7,074 nucleotides of DNA from CAMTUW01 sp947085035 (GCA_947085035.1 CAMTUW010000016.1:1-7074), one strand, 5' to 3'. Shown: positions 1 through 6,802, numbered from the stretch's first letter. Numbers and translations: made by a program. Notes: a model not told the origin generated them from the sequence alone.

Positions 1-474
1 ACCGAGAGCCACACGATGATGGTGACGTGCGTCGATTGCCACGGTGAGGTCACAGGTGCCACTGGACCGCACGGCGCAGCGATGAGGGTGTTCATCGCGA
101 GCGGCTACACCAACAACTACTCCACCGGCGGGACCTACATCGATGGCACAGCGATCGTCGGCAACGGCATCTGTGTGAAGTGTCACCAGGTCGTGAACCT
201 GTTCAACGGTACGACCAACGGTAACGTCCACAACAGGAATGACCACAAGGGCGTGACTGGCGGTCGGTGCATCAACTGCCACGTCAAGACACCGCACGCA
301 TGGAAGCGTCCGCGACTGATCGGCTACCGTAGCGATCCCGCGCCGTACCAGTCGCTGATAGTCAACAGCATCACTGACAAGGCGTACACCCCCACCGGAT
401 GGGCCGAGGCGAACTGCGGTGTGACCGGGTGCGGCTCTCACCCCGTGAACGCGACCACGCCGTTGTGGCCGTAA
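1..474 (+). CDS. Multihaem c-type cytochrome, C-terminal fragment (5' end outside window)
   Basis: The reading frame is open from base 1, so the gene starts upstream, and the Met at 16 is most likely internal. Three CXXCH covalent haem-attachment motifs are visible: CVDCH (28-42), CVKCH (172-186) and CINCH (268-282). Extra histidines lie between them, including the HNRNDHKG stretch after the second motif and TPHAW after the third, and these could serve as distal haem ligands. A fourth Cys/His cluster at 415-441 reads CGVTGCGSH, that is CX4CX2H, and is not a canonical site. Proteins of this kind mature outside the cytoplasmic membrane and carry electrons between respiratory complexes and external acceptors. 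The spacing between motifs is wide and irregular, unlike compact cytochrome c3 or NapC/NrfH types, so it looks like one of the large environmental multihaem cytochromes. The exact family cannot be named from this fragment. The frame ends with TAA at 472-474 and is followed by a strong terminator. Confidence 0.9.
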   Translation, partial: TESHTMMVTCVDCHGEVTGATGPHGAAMRVFIASGYTNNYSTGGTYIDGTAIVGNGICVKCHQVVNLFNGTTNGNVHNRNDHKGVTGGRCINCHVKTPHAWKRPRLIGYRSDPAPYQSLIVNSITDKAYTPTGWAEANCGVTGCGSHPVNATTPLWP

Positions 475-498
475 GCACGACCGCTCGAGAGTGTCTTC

Positions 499-531
499 AG
501 AGGGGCGGGCCCGTGCCGGGTCCGCCCCTCT
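499..531 (+). terminator. Rho-independent terminator after the cytochrome gene
   Basis: A 15-bp stem pairs 499-513 with 517-531 around a 3-base loop (514-516). All pairs are Watson-Crick except one G-T at 509/521. The stem is GC-rich (AGGGGCGG opposite CCGCCCCT). The following tail is pyrimidine-rich (TCTTC) rather than a pure T run, as is common in high-GC genomes. It sits 24 bases after the cytochrome stop and should separate that transcript from the next gene. Confidence 0.85.
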
Positions 532-546
532 TCTTCGGGGCCGCCG

Positions 547-573
547 CTGGCACGAGACCTGCAGTGCTAGGAT
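547..573 (+). promoter_or_regulatory. Candidate promoter for the NHL-repeat gene (extended -10 or sigma-54-like)
   Basis: Two overlapping signals fall in the 44 bases between the terminator and the start codons. One is TGCTAGGAT (565-573), an extended -10 box with a TANNNT hexamer at 568-573. A weak -35 match, CTGGCA (547-552), lies 15 bases upstream of it. The other is CTGGCACG followed by CTGCA (547-563), which matches the sigma-54 -24/-12 consensus (YTGGCACGRNNNTTGCW) with one mismatch and the correct 10 bases between GG and GC. Either choice puts the transcript start within a few bases of the ATG cluster, so the mRNA would have almost no leader. Most Actinomycetota lack sigma-54, so if the host belongs there the -10 reading is favoured. 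Confidence 0.4.
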
Positions 574-575
574 GA

Positions 576-674
576 ATGATGATGAAGAACCCGCACCGCA
601 TAGCGACGTTGCTCGTGACGTTCTCTTTCGTCGCGGTTTCCTGTCTCGCGCTGTCAGCCACTCAGGTGTTCGCC
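576..674 (+). other. Sec-type signal peptide of the NHL-repeat protein
   Basis: Residues 1-33 show a Lys/Arg-containing start (K4, R8), a hydrophobic run from about 10 to 27, and an A-x-A-like site ending VFA before AGY. A cysteine at residue 23 lies inside the hydrophobic core, but its surroundings do not make a convincing lipobox. Signal peptidase I processing is therefore preferred. Confidence 0.8.
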
Positions 675-3600
675 GCAGGCTATCACCCCGTCGGTGAGTG
701 GCAGCCGGTCTCTCGGCTGACCGGCCCCACGGGCGTGACTGTGGCGCTCGACGGTGAGGTGTTCGTCGCGGATTCGGGGGGTGCGCGCATCGCCGTCTAT
801 GATTCGACGGGCGCGCTGTTGCGCGAATTCGATGGCCGAGACGTTCCCGGCGAGCAGCTGGTCGAACCGCTTGCGGCCGTGCTCGGGCCTGATGCGTTGC
901 TCTACGTGGCAGACCGGGGCACCAACCGGATCTCGGTCTTCGAGCGATCGGGATCGTTCGTTCGGTCGTGGGGCGGTACCGGATCGGGGAATTCGGGGTT
1001 GTCCGGGCCGTTCGGCCTCGCGTTCTCCGCGACGGGACACGTTCTTGTCGCCGATCGGTTCAACAACAGGGTGCAGGTGTTCACGAACCAGGGCGCGTAC
1101 GTGAGGACGCTTGCGACCGTCAATGGCCCATCAGCCGTTGCGGTCCACGGCAACGACGTCTATGTCGCTGAAGCGACTGACATGCGGGTCCGGGTGTTTC
1201 AGTTCGACACAGGCGCCGTGATCAAGGAATGGGGGCTCACCACTTCAGGGAGCTCGACCACCAGTCGCTATTCGGCCAGTTTGAGCGGGTTGATGGTTGA
1301 CGCTGGAACGGGCAGGGTCTACGTGAGCGACGCGGGCCGCAACCTCATCGAGCGATGTGATCCGAACTCGGTTCCCGCAGGCTCCGTCGAGGTGACGATC
1401 GGTCCGTTTGCCCAGCCGGCGGGTATGGCGCTTTCCGCGGGCTCGCTTTATGTTGCCGACAAGTTGGCCAACCGCGTGGCTAGGATGAGCGTCACGAACC
1501 CGACCGCCGTGCCCACCACCTTCGCACCCGCACCCTCCGGCTCGCCCGCCTTCTTGACTCCGAGAGTCGTTGCCGCCGGTCCTGACGGCTCGCTCTACGT
1601 CGCAGAGACCGGCGCGAACAGGGTACGCAAGTTCGATGCGGAAGGGCGATTCCTGATCACGTTCGACCAGCCTGCTCTGCCGATGTCGTCTCCATCGGGC
1701 ATTCTGGCCGATCATGACGGTCCCGCTGGAGAGGTCTACGTCTCCGACACGGGCAACAACCGTCTCCTGGCGTACTCTCCGGACGGACGACTCCTCGCCA
1801 TCGTAGGGTCCGTTGGGACGGGCTCGGGGCAGTACATGGCCCCGCAGGGTCTGAGCAAGGCGTTTTCTGGCTACATCGCGGTAGCTGATACGGGCAACAG
1901 GCGGATTCAGTTGATAACGCCTGCCCAGTTCGAACCGTACGAGTACGGAGTTCCCTCGATGCAACAGCCCTTCGGGAGTACGCTGTCGTCCCCGACGGCC
2001 CTGATCGCTGATACCGTCAATTTCAGGTTTCTCGTGTCCGACGCCGGCAAGCACTCCGTCGTGATGTTCAACAGTGGGGGCGAGCGAATCCGGGACATCG
2101 GTGCTTTCGGTTCCGCCCCCGGCTCCTTCTTCTCCCCGCACGGTATCGCTTCCGATGTCGACGGGAGCGGCTTCTTCGTCGCTGACACCAACAACGACCG
2201 GGTTCAGAAGTTCTCTCTCGCGGGGCAGTTCATTGAAGTGCTCGGGTCGCGGGGATACGGGCGCGGGGGACTGATGCGTCCCACCTCTGTCGCCGTGATG
2301 CCAGACGGGCAGGTCGTGGTGGCCGATACCGGCAACAACCGCGTGGTGAGGTTCGGCTACGACTCAGCGCCTCCGGCTGTCGCGCTCGGCGGCGACGTCG
2401 GGGTATGGGTATCGCGGTCCGCCACGATCTCGGTCACGGCGACTGACACCGGCTCCGGCGTCGCTTTGGTGGAATACCAGGTCAGGCGACCTTCGGGTGC
2501 GGTGGGGTCATGGATCACCTATCGCACACCTTTCGTTATCTCAGACGAAGGGACCTCTGTCGTCGCCGCCAGGGCCACGGATCGCACCGGTAACGTCGCC
2601 CAAGAGGTTGCGTTCGTCACCATCGACCTGACTGCGCCCTCTGGGACCGCGGTGTTCGCGCAAGGCACCTCGACCGTCAGGTCCGGCGTTCTCTCGGTCC
2701 TCTCGTCGGTCGCATCGGCCACCGAGATGCGACTTGGAACGACTGTCGATCCCGGCGCGTGGGTCCCGTACGCGACACATGGCTCGATCGCCGTGAGCGG
2801 CGAGGGCACGAAGACGCTTCGCGCGAGCTATCGCGACCTCGCCGGGAACACCCACACGGTGACGCGGGAGATTGTGGTCGACGACACCGGGCCGGTCACC
2901 ACCATCGGCGGTATCCCGACATCGGGACTCGCCACCAGGACGGTCACGGTCACTGTCGGTGCGTCGGACGCGTACTCGCCGGTAACGACGCGCAAGTACC
3001 GGCTCAACGGCGGCGCCGAGACGACCTACACGGCCGCGTTCGCTGTGACCGGGAACCGCGCGCACACCGTCGAGGCGTGGGCGATCGACTCGCTTGGCAA
3101 CGTGGGTTCGGCGGTCGTCTCGACGTTCACGATCTCTGAGCTCTCGGCCGGTGGGGCACTCTCCCTTGCAGACGGCGCGTCGGTGGTCGGCACCACCACC
3201 ACCTCCGTCTCGACCACAGCGCGCGGCGCTACCGAGATGCAGCTCGACACCGGATCCGGGTTCGGCGGCTGGATGCCGGTCCCTTCGCCGTGGCGCGTGA
3301 CGTTCGCCTCGGAGGGCACGGCCACCCTGAACGTGCGCTTTCGCGACGGCAACGGCATCGAGCTTGGCTTGAGCGACTCGGTCGTCATCGACTTGAGTCC
3401 GCCCGTGACCACGATCCACGGTGTTCCCGCACGAGGTGGAAGTCCCGATCCTGTGACATTGTCGTTCATCGCGTTGGACCGCCTGAGCGAGGCGACGTGT
3501 ACCACCATCTACACCGTGAACGGTGGTCCGCCGACTACCTATGTCAGGCCCGTCACCATGAGCGCCGATGGCGCCTATTCGCTACATTTCCGGTCCTTCG

Positions 3601-4526
3601 ACCGGTTCGGGCACGCCGAGGAGACCCGGACGGCGAGCTTCGTCATCTCGAGGGCCCTACCCACGGGAACGTTCTCTGTCGCGACGACGCACGGCACGTT
3701 CGTTGGAACCAAGGACCTCACTATCACGAACACCGTACCTGACGCGATCGAGATGCGTTTCAGGTTGAACGACGCCGATTTCGGAGACTGGGTTCCGTAC
3801 TCCTCGACCGCGACGCTCACCGCGCCTGGTGAGGGCATCTTCTGGCTGGACGGCGATTTTCGCAGCATATCGGGCATCGAGAGCCAGATGCCGCCGCGCC
3901 GAGTCGACGTCGACCTCACGAGCCCACGCATCTCATCTGCGACTTTCGCACCTCGCCGGTTCACCGTCGGTTCTGACGGCGTGGTGCGGACTGACTTCCG
4001 TTTCACCACCCGTGGCAAAGACCCTGAGCCGCTCTTCGGTCCGCCATCGGGCGTCTCGACGTGGTCGTGGCGCATCGGACGCGCCAGAACCATGGGGCCA
4101 GCCGCAACAGATGTGCCGGTGGCCGGGGAAGTGAAGAGGATCGAGACGGGGTACCATCGCGTATCCGTTCATCTCTTTGACCGAGTTGGGAACGCGGGCT
4201 ATCGCACGGGATCCGTGCGTGTCGCTGCGGGCAACGCACCTACAGTGCCTACTTCGGCTCTCAGGAACAAGGGCTTCACGGTATCCGGGCGCGTACCGGT
4301 CGCCGGCGCAAACGCCACCTACGCGCTGCAGATGTATCGACGCGATGCACTGGGTCGCTGGGTGCTCTACAAGTCCGTCGCCACACGGCCGGTGATATCC
4401 GGTCAAACCGCAGATGTTCGGACACGCGTTGCCGTGGGTGCGGGTTCGTATCGAGCGGTGCTCTACTCGTCAGCCGGGCTGAACAAGGTCATGGGTCGCC
4501 CGAGCAGGGTCATCAACGTGAACTGA
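576..4526 (+). CDS. Secreted NHL-repeat double beta-propeller protein with tandem Ig-like/OmpL47-like modules
   Basis: This large exported protein has 1316 residues, numbered here from the first of three consecutive ATGs (576, 579, 582). AGGA at 569-572 is best spaced for 579 or 582. A Sec signal peptide is clear: basic start, hydrophobic core, and likely cleavage after VFA at residue 33. Residues 50-595 hold twelve NHL-type blades marked by (V/L)xVADxGxNRVxxF. Marker starts are near 62, 109, 157, 195, 248 and 291, then 340, 387, 434, 485, 533 and 580. A Pro/Thr/Ala linker (about 308-325) splits them six and six, implying two six-bladed propellers. Residues 597-1217 form about seven beta-sandwich modules of the DxxGNV...VxIDxTAP style (OmpL47/Ig-like). 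Residues 1218-1316 are a separate end module with no LPXTG signal or C-terminal membrane helix. NHL propellers usually bind proteins, glycans or other ligands, and no catalytic site is evident. The likely role is a cell-surface binding or scaffold protein. The specific function is unknown. Confidence 0.88.
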   Translation: MMMKNPHRIATLLVTFSFVAVSCLALSATQVFAAGYHPVGEWQPVSRLTGPTGVTVALDGEVFVADSGGARIAVYDSTGALLREFDGRDVPGEQLVEPLAAVLGPDALLYVADRGTNRISVFERSGSFVRSWGGTGSGNSGLSGPFGLAFSATGHVLVADRFNNRVQVFTNQGAYVRTLATVNGPSAVAVHGNDVYVAEATDMRVRVFQFDTGAVIKEWGLTTSGSSTTSRYSASLSGLMVDAGTGRVYVSDAGRNLIERCDPNSVPAGSVEVTIGPFAQPAGMALSAGSLYVADKLANRVARMSVTNPTAVPTTFAPAPSGSPAFLTPRVVAAGPDGSLYVAETGANRVRKFDAEGRFLITFDQPALPMSSPSGILADHDGPAGEVYVSDTGNNRLLAYSPDGRLLAIVGSVGTGSGQYMAPQGLSKAFSGYIAVADTGNRRIQLITPAQFEPYEYGVPSMQQPFGSTLSSPTALIADTVNFRFLVSDAGKHSVVMFNSGGERIRDIGAFGSAPGSFFSPHGIASDVDGSGFFVADTNNDRVQKFSLAGQFIEVLGSRGYGRGGLMRPTSVAVMPDGQVVVADTGNNRVVRFGYDSAPPAVALGGDVGVWVSRSATISVTATDTGSGVALVEYQVRRPSGAVGSWITYRTPFVISDEGTSVVAARATDRTGNVAQEVAFVTIDLTAPSGTAVFAQGTSTVRSGVLSVLSSVASATEMRLGTTVDPGAWVPYATHGSIAVSGEGTKTLRASYRDLAGNTHTVTREIVVDDTGPVTTIGGIPTSGLATRTVTVTVGASDAYSPVTTRKYRLNGGAETTYTAAFAVTGNRAHTVEAWAIDSLGNVGSAVVSTFTISELSAGGALSLADGASVVGTTTTSVSTTARGATEMQLDTGSGFGGWMPVPSPWRVTFASEGTATLNVRFRDGNGIELGLSDSVVIDLSPPVTTIHGVPARGGSPDPVTLSFIALDRLSEATCTTIYTVNGGPPTTYVRPVTMSADGAYSLHFRSFDRFGHAEETRTASFVISRALPTGTFSVATTHGTFVGTKDLTITNTVPDAIEMRFRLNDADFGDWVPYSSTATLTAPGEGIFWLDGDFRSISGIESQMPPRRVDVDLTSPRISSATFAPRRFTVGSDGVVRTDFRFTTRGKDPEPLFGPPSGVSTWSWRIGRARTMGPAATDVPVAGEVKRIETGYHRVSVHLFDRVGNAGYRTGSVRVAAGNAPTVPTSALRNKGFTVSGRVPVAGANATYALQMYRRDALGRWVLYKSVATRPVISGQTADVRTRVAVGAGSYRAVLYSSAGLNKVMGRPSRVINVN
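723..2360 (+). other. Twelve NHL-type blades (two predicted six-bladed propellers)
   Basis: Each repeat of about 40-55 residues carries a recognisable core, for example VADRGTNRISVF, VADRFNNRVQVF, VSDTGNNRLLAY, VADTNNDRVQKF and VADTGNNRVVRF. Blades 4 to 6 and 10 are the most divergent. Blade 5 has SDAGRNLIERC in place of the usual core. The coding DNA repeats only loosely (GAYACSGGCAACAA-like words near 1747, 1887 and 2327), so the copies are old rather than recent duplications. A low-complexity linker at 1497-1550 marks the middle. Confidence 0.8.
2364..4226 (+). other. Tandem Ig-like/OmpL47-like beta-sandwich modules
   Basis: About seven modules of 80-100 residues cover residues 597-1217. 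Recurrent marks are TATDTGSGV, ATDRTGNV, YRDLAGN, AIDSLGNV and FDRVGNAG, with VTIDLTAP, VVDDTGP, VIDLSPP and VDLTSP at module ends. Modules 2, 4 and 6 share an (A)xEMxL/F ... W(V/M)P ... EG pattern. Modules 3 and 5 share VTTIxG(I/V)P ... Y(R/T)(L/V)NGG ... TTY. Such modules act as stalks or adhesive spacers in secreted proteins. The boundaries are approximate. Confidence 0.7.
4227..4523 (+). other. C-terminal surface module of the NHL-repeat protein
   Basis: Residues 1218-1316 differ from the preceding sandwiches. They contain FTVSGRVPVAG, an ALQMYRRDALGRWVLYK core and AGSYRAVLYSSAGLN. The layout (a beta-strand pair with Tyr-Arg and Trp-Val-Leu-Tyr-Lys, then a G-x-Y-R-A strand) resembles the C-terminal repeats often seen at the ends of secreted actinobacterial proteins. 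Whether it attaches the protein to the envelope is inference. Confidence 0.45.
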
Positions 4527-4548
4527 CGATTGTCGCTGACGATTGCCG
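4523..4548 (+). repeat. 13-bp tandem duplication at the NHL gene stop codon
   Basis: CTGACGATTGTCG (4523-4535) is followed directly by CTGACGATTGCCG (4536-4548), with 12 of 13 bases identical. The first copy contains the TGA stop of the upstream gene. It looks like a slippage duplication. No function is evident. Confidence 0.75.
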
Positions 4549-4568
4549 GTATCGGACTCGGGTCGTTT

Positions 4569-4630
4569 GCGGCACAATGTGCCGTGCGGTTTTGTAGAGC
4601 CGCACTGGTGGATCGTGGCGATGAGCCACG
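4569..4630 (+). promoter_or_regulatory. Cluster of three short hairpins upstream of the ligase-like gene
   Basis: Three inverted repeats lie in series. The first pairs CGGCAC (4570-4575) with GTGCCG (4579-4584) across the 3-base loop AAT. The second pairs GTGCGG (4584-4589) with CCGCAC (4600-4605) across a 10-base loop containing TTTT. The third pairs CGTGGC (4614-4619) with GCCACG (4625-4630) across GATGA. Hairpins one and two share base 4584, so they compete. They could be a weak terminator, a protein operator (the first is a good palindrome) or a structured mRNA leader. None matches a riboswitch class I recognise. I found no convincing -35/-10 pair in this gap. Confidence 0.45.
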
Positions 4631-4644
4631 TCAGCGAGTCTTAT

Positions 4645-4649
4645 GGGAG
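4645..4649 (+). promoter_or_regulatory. Ribosome binding site that decides the ligase-like gene start
   Basis: GGGAG stands 8 bases upstream of the ATG at 4658, an ideal distance. It overlaps the upstream in-frame ATG at 4643, which has no comparable site in front of it. The start at 4658 is therefore preferred. Confidence 0.7.
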
Positions 4650-4657
4650 CGAACCGA

Positions 4658-6784
4658 ATGGCGAAGCGCAAGAAGCCCGCATCGAACTCGAAGACGACGG
4701 TTCAGGCTGCCGTGCGACCGGCTGAGGACTCGTGGGGCATGGGGCGCCACATCGCGTGGTGGTGCATTCTCGCCATGGTGTTCATCACGCCGATCATCAT
4801 CAGCAATCTGAGCTTCCTCGGCATTCGGATGCCGTTGTCCTACGATCAGTTCGATATCATCAAGCTGTTCTCCCAGCGCGTGCTGTCGCTCGCGGCTCTG
4901 GCTGCATGGTCGTGGGATATCCTGTTGCGAGGGGGCCGCATTCGCCGGACCCCCGTTGACTGGCTCATCTTGGCGTTCCTTGTGTGGGTGGCCATCTCAG
5001 CGGTCCTATCCATCCACATGCCCACGGCGCTCTTCGGCAAGTATCGGCGCTTCGAGGGCTGGTTCTCGTTTCTGAACTACGCGGTGATGTACTTCCTCGT
5101 GCTTCAGCTCGCCGACAGACCCCGCCGCATCCTCCGGCTCGCTCAGACCATCTTCTTCTCGGGTCTTGTGGTCGGAGCGTACGGGGTACTGCAGGCACTC
5201 GGGGGAGATATCCTTTCATGGGGACAACTTCCCTTCGAGGCCAACAGGTCGTTTTCCACGTACGGCAACCCCGATCTTCTCGCCGGGTTCCTGATGTTCG
5301 GCGCGTTCGTGTCGTTGGGGCTCGCCATCGCCGAGAAGAACCTCGTCTGGCGCGGAGTGTACTGGTTCGGCTTCCTCCTGAATGCGCTCGTCATCGTCAC
5401 GGCGTTCGCGCGAAGCGCGTGGGTGGCCTCGATTCCGGCGCTCGCGTTCTTCGTGTTGCTCGCCATTCGCCAGAAGGCCTCGTGGAAACTTGAGGATTGG
5501 GTGTTCGCTGGTGTCGCGGGTTCGGGAGTGACAGCGTTCATCGTGCGTAGCCTGTCGGCGGATAACGATGTCATGAACTTCGCGAAACGCGTGGTGTCGA
5601 TCTTTCAGTTCGACCAAGGAAGCGCCAAGACGCGTTTCCAGATATGGTCGGCCGCGTGGGAAGCGATCAAGGACCGACCGATCTTCGGGTTCGGACCGGA
5701 CACCTTCCGGCTCATCTTCCCCAAGTACAAGCCCTATGAGTACGTCAAGGACGCTGGCTATCTGTCGGTCGCCGACAACGTCCACAACTATCCGTTGCAG
5801 CTCGCCGCCGGGATCGGTGTGCCGGGTGCCGTGATGTTCTACTCGATCATGGGGTGGGCAGCAGCGCGCTCCTTCAAGGTGGTCTGGAGCCGCGAACAGG
5901 GCCCCAATCGCATGGTGCTCGCCGGTCTGTGGGCCGCGTGCGCGGGCTACATCGTCCACTTGATGTTCGGTTTGTCGGTGACGGGTACCTCGTTCTTGCT
6001 GTGGGTCTGCATGGCCGCTGTGCTCTCTCCCACGGCGACGAGCTTTGAGGTGAAGCCCCCGCGGTGGGGAATCGCGCCTGCGGCGATCATCCTGGTCCTC
6101 GCGCTTGCCGGCATCGGGTATCAGATCGTCTACATGCAGGCCGATCGCGCCTACCTGGAGGCTCGAATCGCCTCGCAGGGCGCCGACCGCACCCTCAACA
6201 CTCAGCGCGCGGTCTCTCTCAACCCGTATAACGACATGTACCGCGCCGAGGTGGGGCTCGCGCTCATGGACGAGACGATCGCCGGCGTCAACGCATTCAC
6301 GCAGGCCCAGGGAGATGAGCAGCAGATCCTCTACACCCAAGCTCAGGAGACCTTCAGGCGCGCCGAAGCGTCTCTGATCGAGACGATCGAGTTCGTGCCC
6401 TGGGAGTACGACAACTACGTGTTCCTCGCCAACCTCTACAACTTGGGCGCGCAGTTCTTCTCGCCCTCCTATTACGAGCAGGCCCTCGCCATCGCGGAGA
6501 AGGGCGTGGAGGTCTCGCCCCACGGCCCCGCTATCAGGCTCCAGTACGCACGCGCGCTCCAGGGTGTGGGTCGCAACGACGAGGCGATCGAACAGCTTGA
6601 AGTGGCGGCGCCGATGGACCCCGCGTACCACGAGGTGGCGTTGATGCTCGCCTCGCTTCATGAGGGCAAGGGTCAGATCGACGATGCCATCAGGGTGCTG
6701 CGCGCGACCCAGACGTACAGGCCGGGTCTGCCGGGCGTCGCCGAGAAGCTCCAGTCGCTCGAGTCGAGTGTCACCACGCCGTAG
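4658..6784 (+). CDS. O-antigen ligase/Wzy_C-family polytopic membrane protein with C-terminal TPR region
   Basis: The protein has 708 residues from the ATG at 4658. Starting at 4643 would add five residues. A basic N-terminus (MAKRKK) precedes about 11 to 13 hydrophobic segments between residues 31 and 492, for example near 31-50, 101-120, 160-182, 231-250, 252-271, 378-398 and 470-492. The Wzy_C signature spans about 324-392: a TRFQIW start, then DRPIFGFGPDTF, a long loop, and DNVHNYPLQLAAGIGVPG with the conserved HN and G-x-G-x-P-G. An upstream SFSTYGNPDLLAGF element (198-211) is also typical. Family members transfer or polymerise glycans from an undecaprenyl-linked donor on the outer face of the membrane. 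Residues about 500-700 form TPR-like helices, clearest at 622-652 (ARALQGVGRNDEAIEQL) and 656-688. The substrate is unknown. It may be a polysaccharide or a surface protein, as in PglL-type O-glycosylation. The next gene starts 18 bases after the stop, which implies an operon. Confidence 0.88.
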   Translation: MAKRKKPASNSKTTVQAAVRPAEDSWGMGRHIAWWCILAMVFITPIIISNLSFLGIRMPLSYDQFDIIKLFSQRVLSLAALAAWSWDILLRGGRIRRTPVDWLILAFLVWVAISAVLSIHMPTALFGKYRRFEGWFSFLNYAVMYFLVLQLADRPRRILRLAQTIFFSGLVVGAYGVLQALGGDILSWGQLPFEANRSFSTYGNPDLLAGFLMFGAFVSLGLAIAEKNLVWRGVYWFGFLLNALVIVTAFARSAWVASIPALAFFVLLAIRQKASWKLEDWVFAGVAGSGVTAFIVRSLSADNDVMNFAKRVVSIFQFDQGSAKTRFQIWSAAWEAIKDRPIFGFGPDTFRLIFPKYKPYEYVKDAGYLSVADNVHNYPLQLAAGIGVPGAVMFYSIMGWAAARSFKVVWSREQGPNRMVLAGLWAACAGYIVHLMFGLSVTGTSFLLWVCMAAVLSPTATSFEVKPPRWGIAPAAIILVLALAGIGYQIVYMQADRAYLEARIASQGADRTLNTQRAVSLNPYNDMYRAEVGLALMDETIAGVNAFTQAQGDEQQILYTQAQETFRRAEASLIETIEFVPWEYDNYVFLANLYNLGAQFFSPSYYEQALAIAEKGVEVSPHGPAIRLQYARALQGVGRNDEAIEQLEVAAPMDPAYHEVALMLASLHEGKGQIDDAIRVLRATQTYRPGLPGVAEKLQSLESSVTTP

Positions 6785-6788
6785 GAGG
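6783..6788 (+). promoter_or_regulatory. Ribosome binding site of the TPR gene, overlapping the upstream stop
   Basis: AGGAGG overlaps the TAG stop of the ligase-like gene. It lies 14 bases from the ATG at 6803, longer than usual. No in-frame ATG, GTG or TTG occurs between them, so the ATG remains the best start. The overlap suggests translation linked to the upstream gene. Confidence 0.6.
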
Positions 6789-6802
6789 TCGCGGATCTCA
6801 CC

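Noticed and set aside
16..474. The Met at 16 as a true start of a small three-haem cytochrome
   Set aside because: The frame is open upstream to base 1, no ribosome site precedes it, there is no signal peptide, and the first haem motif comes only four residues later.
576..674. Possible lipobox ending at Cys23 (AVSC) in the NHL protein
   Set aside because: Leu is missing at -3, the Cys is inside the hydrophobic core, and a good signal peptidase I site (VFA before AG) follows ten residues later.
491..697. Small plus-strand frame reading through the terminator, with an internal ATG at 572
   Set aside because: It starts inside the terminator region, overlaps the signal-peptide coding part of the NHL gene and has an Arg-rich, low-information product.
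1245..3419. Minus-strand open frames of about 290-300 codons (1245-2141 and 2541-3419) within the NHL-repeat gene
   Set aside because: They have Arg/Gly/His-rich shadow composition, no domain, and no ribosome site or promoter that stands out. The plus-strand protein has clear repeats throughout.
4643..4657. The ATG at 4643 as start of the ligase-like gene
   Set aside because: No adequate ribosome site lies upstream, while GGGAG, which this ATG overlaps, is ideally spaced for the ATG at 4658.
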